From: Bacteroidales bacterium
Lineage (GTDB): Bacteria; Bacteroidota; Bacteroidia; Bacteroidales; Bacteroidaceae
Assembly (NCBI GenBank): GCA_030523385.1
Contig: JAUNIV010000065.1
Span: forward strand, 1-10,337
Direction of reading: 5' to 3'
DNA: 10,337 nt
The notes below the pieces were generated by a model that was given only the letters and a program-made list of their open reading frames with translations, was not told the DNA's origin and made no database searches. Positions 1 through 6,069 of the stretch are shown in pieces. The translations under genes and the position numbers were made by a program. The first letter of the stretch is position 1; each line of letters opens with the position of its first letter.

Positions 1-19
1 TTACAAACTTTTAAAACAT

Positions 20-49
20 GAATCAGAAGCGATTTTCAACTCCTGATTC
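20..49 (-). terminator. Weak second hairpin downstream of the outer membrane barrel gene
   Basis: Arms 20-29 and 40-49 form a 10-bp stem in minus-strand RNA (nine Watson-Crick pairs and one G-U pair) around a 10-nt loop, followed on the minus strand by ATGTTTT. In the plus strand the same position is an A-C mismatch, which favours a minus-strand role. It lies just past the stronger terminator at 58-102 and could be a backup terminator. The U-tract is interrupted, so this is tentative. Confidence 0.35.
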
Positions 50-57
50 GCATTAGT

Positions 58-102
58 AAAAAACCAGCATGATTTACAAATAACTATAAATCATGCTGGT
101 TT
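58..102 (-). terminator. Rho-independent terminator of the outer membrane barrel gene
   Basis: Positions 61-76 and 87-102 are a perfect 16-bp inverted repeat (AAACCAGCATGATTTA and its complement) with a 10-nt loop. On the minus strand the second arm runs into six Ts (plus-strand A58-A63), the classic stem plus U-tract. It lies about 65 bp beyond the stop codon at 166-168 and most likely ends that transcript. On the plus strand there are only three Ts after the stem, so termination should be mainly leftward. Confidence 0.82.
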
Positions 103-165
103 GTGAGGCTAAATTTGAGAGTTTCTGTTCCAGTAAGCACTCAAGAAAATTAGGTATAATATCGT

Positions 166-3096
166 TTAGAAGCGTCTGCCCGGACCGCCACCAGGACCTC
201 TACCTGGTCCGGGACCAAAGCCCGGTCCGCCAAAGCCATTTCGTCCATTCATCATCTTATCGCGGGCAGCTTTGCTTCCGAAGATGTTCAGACGATAGAG
301 GAAGTGAACCATGCAGTAGCTGTTTACTCCGTTGTAGGTATAAACCGAACGACCTTCGGAGGTCAGCGAACGGGTGATGTTGCTTTGTTTCTTCAATATA
401 TCATACATCTCGAAACTGATGGTAGCCGCTCCTTTCAGAAGACTTTGTGCCAGCTGGGCATTCCATATCAGCTCATCGCGGTTCATGCTGGTGTCTGAAT
501 AACCGCGGCGTGCTTGGTTGGTGATGTTGGTAGAAAGGCTCATGCCCCACGGTGCGGTCAGCGTAGTAGAGGCACCGTATGAGAAGGTGTAAGGCTCCTG
601 ATTGTTGCTCGGGGTGAGTTTATCCTTTTCCACAGAGTAGGATATGCTTCCGTTCAGTCCGAATTCCAACCAGTCATTGCGGTAAGCACCGTTCAGACGT
701 TCACTGAAGTTCAAGTCGGTTGTGGTATTTTTCTGTTCCAACTTGGTGACATTATCTGTCAGGTAGCCAACGTTGTTGCTGTATCTGAGTGTGGAAAACG
801 TATTGATGGTGAATTTCTTGTTCTTCAGAGCCGTGTTATAACCAAACATGCCGAACATGTTCCAGTTGCCGTCAATGTTCTTCGGCGTGGTGGTCCATCC
901 ACCGGTCTCGGCATTATAGACACGGCTGTTGCTTACGCTGTTCTGTACCATCTGTGCATTGACGTGGGCAATGATGCCTCGTTGTCTTTCTGCATTGTAG
1001 GTGTTATAGAATGCACGAAGGTTGTGGGTGAACGAGGGTTTCAATCCCGGGTTACCCATACGTATGTTCAGCGGGTCGGAGTTATCTGTTACAGGCAACA
1101 GGTTCTCCATGCTGGGCTGGCTGCTACGTCCGCGGTAGGTCAGGCGGAGCTGGCTTACTTTGGAGAAGCGGAAACGGAAATCCACATTCGGTGCTACATT
1201 GAATACATTACGGGTAGTATCGGTGGCATATTCCCCTTTCTTGTAAGACAAGACAGTGTGTTGAGGCTGGAAAGACATACCGGCTGTAAGTTGCCATTTC
1301 TCGCGGATGAATCGCAAAGACACCATCGTATTATGGTTATAGTATTTGTACTCGGCATACTTACTTTGTGTATCGTCTCTCAGTTCGTCTTGTATTTGGC
1401 CGAAGTTGGCAGGCAATGGCTCACCCAACAGCCAGTTGTAGGGTAAATTATACACATTCTTGTCGCTTTCGCTGTATTTATATTGGAACTGATAGCTGAA
1501 TTGCAGGAATACGGCACGGGCTATCGGTTCGCTATAAGTAAGCTGTGCGCTATAACCGTAGTTGTTGGTAGGCGTAGTGGTGTAGCGTCTGATAGAATCT
1601 GTCTCTCCCAAATTCAAGATGCCTTGGGAGAAGTAGTGGGTGACAGTGTTGGTGTATTGGTCACTGTCCGTATCACCGAAAGTGGCATTTCCGCGGAAAG
1701 TGATGTTGCGTCCCTTGGTATTCAGCTTGCGATTTACTTGCAGGGTAGCTTCACCCGAAAGGGTTTTGCCATCGCTCAAGGTTCCTCCATTGGTGCTGTT
1801 TACACGTATGTTGTTCAGCTCTTCATTGGTATTCCAGCCTTCCGAATCGAAATTCAGATAGTTGTTTGGATTGGCCACAATCTGATAAGGGTCGGAATTG
1901 AATGTGGCCGATTCGGATGATGAACTGTTGTCGGTCTTTCCCCACGAGAAGTTAGGACGGAAAATGATGTTGGTCATCGTGTCCGGTTTCCACTCCATGC
2001 GGAAGTCGGCATTGAAGCTTTTGCTCTTGTTTCTACTCCAGCTGTTGGTGTTCGAGAAAGAACTACCGTTCTGCAAGAAGTTTTCTTTTTGGCCTACGCT
2101 GGTTATGTCGGCATCCTGATAGTTATAACGCACACTTCCTCCTATATCCAGCTTTTCTGTCTCTGTGGCAAAGTTGGCACCTATCATTTTAGTGGCATTT
2201 AGTCCGTTGTTTCGTCGGAATCGCGGGCCTCCTCCACCTCCTGAAAAGCCTTGGTCGTTTACATTGTTGGCCGATGCAATGACGGATATCTGGGTCTTGT
2301 CGCGGAAATGGTTGATCATGGCACGTCCCATATAACGGTCTTCGGTACCGGCAGACAAATCTACGTTACCAAACCATCCTTGGTTCATACCTTTCTTTAC
2401 AGTGAGGTCCAATACGGTTTCCTCTTCACCGTCGTCAATGCCGGTGATGCGTGCCAAATCGGATTTCTTGTCGTAGGCTTTCAGCTTTTCCACCATGTCA
2501 ACGGGCAGGTTTTTCAGTCCGGTCTTTACATCTCCGCCGAAGAATTCCTTGCCATCTACCATGATTTTCTTTACTTCCTTGCCGTTGATGGTTACATTGC
2601 CGTCTTCATCTACTTCGGCTCCCGGCAGTTTCTTGACCAGCTCTTCCAGCATGGCACCTTCCGGAGTTCGGTAGGCTGAAGCATTATACCCGATGGTATC
2701 TTCGGATATGGTGACTTGCGGTGCTTCGGCCACAATAACGGCCTCACCTAACATGATGGCATCTGTAGGCAGAGTGATGGTGCCTACGTTTATACTGGTC
2801 TTGTTGGTCGTGAGCTGTATGGCTTTCTCTTGAGTCAGGTAGCCCACGAACGAAACCTTCAATACATATTTCCCTGCACGTGCCGATAGTGAGAACACAC
2901 CGTTATTATTGGTTACGTTTCCTACTACCATAGCACTATCTGGCAAAGAAAGCAATTGCACGGTGGCTTGTCCCACCGGACTTTTGTCATCTCCATCAAT
3001 TACGGTTCCAGTCACAGTGATGCGCCTGTTGTTTTGCGCCCAAGAGAGTGTTGCACCGATACACGTCAGCAACAATAAAAATACCAGTTTCTTCAT
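166..3096 (-). CDS. TonB-receptor-like outer membrane beta-barrel protein with N-terminal carboxypeptidase-regulatory-like domain
   Basis: This 976-aa protein is predicted to sit in the outer membrane. Residues 1-20 are a Sec signal peptide (hydrophobic LVFLLLL core, cleavage after SWA). Residues about 25-112 look like the CarboxypepD regulatory-like/CNA-B-like domain found at the front of Bacteroidota TonB receptors, with the motif GKYVLKVSFVGYLTQE. Residues about 120-235 resemble a plug domain (LEELVKKLPG, then NGKEVKKIMVDGKEFFGGD). The rest is strand-rich, Tyr/Asn-rich barrel, as in the 'outer membrane protein beta-barrel' (OMP_b-brl) family. A Gly/Pro/Arg-rich tail (residues 951-976) follows the last strand, and a poly-Gly loop occurs at 286-290. 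The ATG at 3096 is well placed before the signal peptide. The gene lies 82 bp downstream of the small membrane protein with no terminator visible between them. It has no SusD partner beside it, so it may be a general or accessory receptor rather than a glycan importer; the substrate is unknown. No TonB box was identified with confidence. Confidence 0.88.
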   Translation of the reverse strand: MKKLVFLLLLTCIGATLSWAQNNRRITVTGTVIDGDDKSPVGQATVQLLSLPDSAMVVGNVTNNNGVFSLSARAGKYVLKVSFVGYLTQEKAIQLTTNKTSINVGTITLPTDAIMLGEAVIVAEAPQVTISEDTIGYNASAYRTPEGAMLEELVKKLPGAEVDEDGNVTINGKEVKKIMVDGKEFFGGDVKTGLKNLPVDMVEKLKAYDKKSDLARITGIDDGEEETVLDLTVKKGMNQGWFGNVDLSAGTEDRYMGRAMINHFRDKTQISVIASANNVNDQGFSGGGGGPRFRRNNGLNATKMIGANFATETEKLDIGGSVRYNYQDADITSVGQKENFLQNGSSFSNTNSWSRNKSKSFNADFRMEWKPDTMTNIIFRPNFSWGKTDNSSSSESATFNSDPYQIVANPNNYLNFDSEGWNTNEELNNIRVNSTNGGTLSDGKTLSGEATLQVNRKLNTKGRNITFRGNATFGDTDSDQYTNTVTHYFSQGILNLGETDSIRRYTTTPTNNYGYSAQLTYSEPIARAVFLQFSYQFQYKYSESDKNVYNLPYNWLLGEPLPANFGQIQDELRDDTQSKYAEYKYYNHNTMVSLRFIREKWQLTAGMSFQPQHTVLSYKKGEYATDTTRNVFNVAPNVDFRFRFSKVSQLRLTYRGRSSQPSMENLLPVTDNSDPLNIRMGNPGLKPSFTHNLRAFYNTYNAERQRGIIAHVNAQMVQNSVSNSRVYNAETGGWTTTPKNIDGNWNMFGMFGYNTALKNKKFTINTFSTLRYSNNVGYLTDNVTKLEQKNTTTDLNFSERLNGAYRNDWLEFGLNGSISYSVEKDKLTPSNNQEPYTFSYGASTTLTAPWGMSLSTNITNQARRGYSDTSMNRDELIWNAQLAQSLLKGAATISFEMYDILKKQSNITRSLTSEGRSVYTYNGVNSYCMVHFLYRLNIFGSKAARDKMMNGRNGFGGPGFGPGPGRGPGGGPGRRF

Positions 3097-3178
3097 CTTT
3101 TGTTTTTTTCCTTAAATTTTAATGCCTAATGCACATTGGACACGCTTATCCTTAAAAGGTTTAATGAAAAAAGTATTT

Positions 3179-3586
3179 TTATTTCTTAAATCGTTTCTCC
3201 ACGCGGTTCTTTTGGATGCCAAATTCCAGACAAATGACGTTGAATGCCATGTAAATGATAGCAATGGAGCTGTCGGCTTCTTCCAAATTACCATAATAGA
3301 CTCCTCTTATCAACATTATAATATAGTATATACCTAATAAATAAATGGCATATCCCATAGACTTCATACGGATCTTTGTGGTTTCTTCATTCTCGTTTTT
3401 GGTCTTTGCCAGAAAAATCATGAAAAGAGAGAACCAAATCAGCATCTTGATGGCTGCTTTGGTGAATAGCAAATTGCTGTCATTGATCATTCCGAACATG
3501 AACATCGCCAACGGCACAAACACAGACAATAGCAAAACGGCATATCCCATCGTCCTGCAATAAGTGGGTAAGATTCCTTTTATCAT
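3179..3586 (-). CDS. Small four-helix integral membrane protein, function unknown
   Basis: This is a hypothetical 135-aa inner membrane protein that I do not recognise as a named family. Four hydrophobic segments are visible at about residues 14-33, 44-60, 78-98 and 107-124, with a charged loop at 61-75 (KTKNENEETTKIRMK) and a basic C-terminus. The first and third helices start with similar words, RTMGYAVLLLS (11-21) and KSMGYAIYLLG (75-85), suggesting an internal duplication of a two-helix unit. I chose the ATG at 3586. A longer reading to a TTG at 3625 is possible, but it would run through the likely promoter -7 element (3603-3610) and add a polar, uncharacteristic leader. The gene is divergent from aroB and may be cotranscribed with the outer membrane barrel gene 82 bp downstream. 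No catalytic motif is visible. Confidence 0.7.
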   Translation of the reverse strand: MIKGILPTYCRTMGYAVLLLSVFVPLAMFMFGMINDSNLLFTKAAIKMLIWFSLFMIFLAKTKNENEETTKIRMKSMGYAIYLLGIYYIIMLIRGVYYGNLEEADSSIAIIYMAFNVICLEFGIQKNRVEKRFKK

Positions 3587-3602
3587 AAATGTATTTTTCA
3601 GA

Positions 3603-3633
3603 CAAAAGTAATTATTTGTAAGCAAACAGCGAA
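3603..3633 (-). promoter_or_regulatory. Likely Bacteroides-type promoter of the small membrane protein
   Basis: Read leftward, TACTTTTG (3610 to 3603) matches the Bacteroidota -7 consensus TAnnTTTG exactly. TTCG (3633 to 3630) lies 19 bp upstream, one mismatch from the -33 TTTG. The start codon at 3586 would leave a short leader of roughly 10 nt. The match is by eye; no start site has been mapped. Confidence 0.42.
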
Positions 3634-3653
3634 TAACTTTTTGCTTTTTTCCC

Positions 3654-3661
3654 TATTTTTG
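3654..3661 (+). promoter_or_regulatory. Likely -7 element of the aroB promoter
   Basis: TATTTTTG fits TAnnTTTG and ends 22 bp before the aroB ATG. No TTTG is found at the expected 19-21 bp upstream, so only half of the promoter is recognisable. It is divergent from the element at 3603-3610, the two -7 boxes being about 43 bp apart. Confidence 0.38.
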
Positions 3662-3683
3662 CGACAAAATATATAAGGAAAAG

Positions 3684-4745
3684 ATGAACAAGCAAGAAGT
3701 TATTATTTGTCATGACTTGGAAGAGAACCTTGTCGGTGCGATAGGAAAGTGCCCGCACGACAAGCTGTTCATCCTGTTAGACGAGCATACGCGAGACTAT
3801 TGTTGGCCAGTGGTTCAGAAGTTTGATGTGCTGAAAGAAGCCGAACTGATTTGCATTGGTCCGGAAGATGTGCACAAGAATTTGGAAACGCTGGCTTTTG
3901 TATGGAAGGAGTTAGGCGATAGAGGTGCTACCCGCCATTCGCTGATGATTAACTTGGGTGGAGGCATGGTGACCGATTTAGGTGGATTTGCTGCATCCAC
4001 TTTCAAACGGGGCATTAAGTATATCAATATACCTACTACGTTGCTGGCGATGGTTGATGCTTCCGTGGGGGGTAAGACAGGCATTAATTTCAATGGATTG
4101 AAGAATGAAATCGGGGTATTCTCTCCTGCTCAAAGCGTGCTGATTGATTCGGAGTTCCTAAAGACGCTGGATGCCCATAATCTTTTTTCGGGATATGCCG
4201 AGATGCTGAAACACGGTCTTATCAGTACGTGTGAGCATTGGGCCGAACTGTTGAACTTCGATTTAAATAAGGTAGATTATAAGGCATTGCAGGCATTGGT
4301 GGCCAAATCGGTGCAGATAAAAGAGGACATTGTGGAACAAGACCCGTTTGAGAAAGGTATTCGCAAGGCATTGAATTTAGGCCATACCGTGGGGCACGCT
4401 TTCGAGAGCTTTGCTTTGGAGAGCAAGCGCCCCGTGTTGCATGGTTATGCAGTGGCATGGGGAATAGTCTGCGAATTGTATTTCTCGCATCTGAAGACAG
4501 GTTTCCCAAAAGACAAGTTGCGCCAGACACTTCAGTTTATTAAGGAGCATTACGGTGTCCTGTCATTCGATTGCAAGCAGTACGACCGCCTGTATGAGTT
4601 TATGAAGCATGACAAGAAGAATACGGCAGGCGTTATCAATTTCACCTTATTGTCCGAAGTGGGAGAAATACATATCAATCAGTCGGCTACGAAAGAAGAA
4701 ATCTTCGATATGCTTGATTTCTATCGCGAGTCGATGGGATGTTGA
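3684..4745 (+). CDS. aroB: 3-dehydroquinate synthase
   Basis: AroB converts DAHP to 3-dehydroquinate, the second step of the shikimate pathway to chorismate and the aromatic amino acids; it is cytosolic and uses NAD and a divalent metal (zinc). The 353-aa protein has the normal family length. Visible signatures are the glycine-rich NAD-binding stretch NLGGGMVTDLGGF (90-102), PTTLLAMVDASVGGKTGIN (117-135), and the metal ligands by alignment with known enzymes: E173 in GYAEMLKHG, H234 in NLGHTVGHAFE and H253 in LHGYAVAWG. The last motif is commonly LHGEAVA in other bacteria; here Tyr replaces Glu. The ATG at 3684 is preceded by an A-rich stretch with AAGGAAAAG, as is usual in Bacteroidales. It stands alone, without other shikimate genes nearby, and converges on the porin gene across a shared stem-loop. 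Intact and confidently identified. Confidence 0.97.
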   Translation: MNKQEVIICHDLEENLVGAIGKCPHDKLFILLDEHTRDYCWPVVQKFDVLKEAELICIGPEDVHKNLETLAFVWKELGDRGATRHSLMINLGGGMVTDLGGFAASTFKRGIKYINIPTTLLAMVDASVGGKTGINFNGLKNEIGVFSPAQSVLIDSEFLKTLDAHNLFSGYAEMLKHGLISTCEHWAELLNFDLNKVDYKALQALVAKSVQIKEDIVEQDPFEKGIRKALNLGHTVGHAFESFALESKRPVLHGYAVAWGIVCELYFSHLKTGFPKDKLRQTLQFIKEHYGVLSFDCKQYDRLYEFMKHDKKNTAGVINFTLLSEVGEIHINQSATKEEIFDMLDFYRESMGC

Positions 4746-4766
4746 GTAATTGTTGAGATGTAATTT

Positions 4767-4802
4767 GATTGTTGGGGCGGTAAATACTCCGCCCCAACAA
4801 TC
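4767..4802. terminator. Shared stem-loop between convergent aroB and porin genes
   Basis: GATTGTTGGGGCGG (4767-4780) and its exact complement (4789-4802) form a GC-rich 14-bp stem with an 8-nt loop; T4766 and A4803 can add a pair. It fills almost all of the 64 bp between the aroB stop (4743-4745) and the porin stop (4810-4812 on the other strand). U-tracts on both sides are short and interrupted, but position and stability argue for a bidirectional terminator. Confidence 0.7.
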
Positions 4803-4809
4803 ATTAATC

Positions 4810-6027
4810 TTAGAATGTAAACAATGCGGTCGCAACCAATCGGTTGTTTGATACGGAATGTGTATCAATGATTTTTCCGTTCGATTGATTCAGTGAGCCA
4901 TACCAGGCAGAGCTGAAATTATATTCCACACCAAATTTCCAGTGAGGTACATTGTAAGTCAGTTCGGCTGTGGCGCTGACCAACTGATCTACATTAGTGC
5001 CTGTGCCATACATCTTAGTCACAGCATCGCTTGTACCCAAATTCTTCATATAACCGAAGAACACAGCCGGTTTCCATTTCTTGCCATACACAATGTTCAG
5101 CCATGAACTGGAGTTGCGGTTGGGTGAGTATTCCTGTTCACCCGTGCGGCTGTCTGTAGCCTTTACGCCATAACCGCCCAACATGGAGGTTTGTGTCAGA
5201 TTAGAACCCAATACGCTCTTGGCTGCCACATACCAGCGGGGAGAAGTATATTTCATGTGTACTTCGTAAGAAAGGGAAGTGACACGTTCATCTACTTTGT
5301 AGGTCTTGCCATCTACGGTGGCCTGAGTGCGTGGCTTCAGCGAAACCATCTCGATGCCTGCACCTACCAGCCAATTGGCATCCTTGTAGTCGAGTCCTAC
5401 ATAGATTTCGGGAACGCAGCTGTTCTTGATGTATGACTGGCTTTTGCCGTCGGGGCCTTGTGACAGGTATTGTGACTGCCAGACGGCTGCTCCCGTGATT
5501 TGTATGTCGCCTGTCTTATAGCGGTAACGTATCTGCGGTGCGCGGCTGAACGGTTGGAAAGGTGCACCCATGTTCAGGTTCAAAATCTGAGGTGATACAT
5601 CTCCATAGAGCGGATGCCATGTCTGCCCCAATAATACAGCCGACTTGCCCCAATCCAAATTCAGATAGGCATGACGCAGGCGAACGACAGAGAATGAAGT
5701 GCCGGTGCCACGGAAGTCGAATTCCACTTTGGCCGAAGTCTTGGCATTACCCAATTTCGGTCCCTGCACATCTACTCCCAAACGGGTATATAAGGTATAG
5801 AAACTTCCGTTGGCTGTAGCGTTCAGATCCTTCCCGTTTTCATCATATACCTTATCTTTGGGATACATGTAGAACAGTCCGTCCACAGTCTCTTCATTGG
5901 CACGGCTGTTGTAAAAAAGGTCGGTACGTACTTGCCCATAGAACTTGTAACTGAAGTCTTTCTGTTGGGCAAAGCTGCCTATCGGCAGCAGCATGAGCGA
6001 TAACAATAGTAATGAATGTTTTCTCAT
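4810..6027 (-). CDS. DcaP-like outer membrane porin
   Basis: This 405-aa protein is predicted to be an outer membrane diffusion porin. Residues 1-20 are a signal peptide ending GSFA before QQKDF. The mature part starts with a strand, YKFYGQVRTDLFYNSR. It continues with FSVVRLRHAYLNLDWG and SAVLLGQTWHPLYGD (about 110-145), which resemble the RLRHAY...GQTW core of DcaP-like porins. Alternating polar/aromatic strands run to the C-terminus, which ends ATALFTF with the terminal Phe typical of barrel proteins inserted by the BAM machinery. The ATG at 6027 sits 42 bp after the hexosaminidase stop with no promoter or terminator visible in the gap, so the two are probably cotranscribed. The substrate is not shown by the sequence; sugars or small acids released by the neighbouring enzyme are a guess. 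Family assignment is moderate, outer membrane porin assignment is strong. Confidence 0.8.
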   Translation of the reverse strand: MRKHSLLLLSLMLLPIGSFAQQKDFSYKFYGQVRTDLFYNSRANEETVDGLFYMYPKDKVYDENGKDLNATANGSFYTLYTRLGVDVQGPKLGNAKTSAKVEFDFRGTGTSFSVVRLRHAYLNLDWGKSAVLLGQTWHPLYGDVSPQILNLNMGAPFQPFSRAPQIRYRYKTGDIQITGAAVWQSQYLSQGPDGKSQSYIKNSCVPEIYVGLDYKDANWLVGAGIEMVSLKPRTQATVDGKTYKVDERVTSLSYEVHMKYTSPRWYVAAKSVLGSNLTQTSMLGGYGVKATDSRTGEQEYSPNRNSSSWLNIVYGKKWKPAVFFGYMKNLGTSDAVTKMYGTGTNVDQLVSATAELTYNVPHWKFGVEYNFSSAWYGSLNQSNGKIIDTHSVSNNRLVATALFTF

Positions 6028-6069
6028 CTTTTCTGATAAATTATAAGGTTCTTGGTTCTGTAATATCCA

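Noticed and set aside
1..102. Inverted repeats at the left edge as mobile-element ends or a CRISPR repeat
   Set aside because: Each hairpin occurs once, with a short loop and a T-run on the minus strand just after a gene end, which fits terminators; no transposase, integrase or repeated spacing is present.
964..1920. Rightward open frames of 145-160 codons within the barrel gene
   Set aside because: They are antisense shadows of the long, clearly coding minus-strand gene, with no domain or signal features.
3122..3337. 71-codon rightward frame over the 3' end of the small membrane protein gene
   Set aside because: It overlaps a supported minus-strand gene and intergenic DNA, has no promoter-like element or recognisable motif, and looks like chance in AT-rich sequence.
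3587..3625. Longer N-terminus for the small membrane protein from a TTG start
   Set aside because: It would place the exact -7 promoter match inside the coding region, and a normal ATG directly precedes the first membrane helix.
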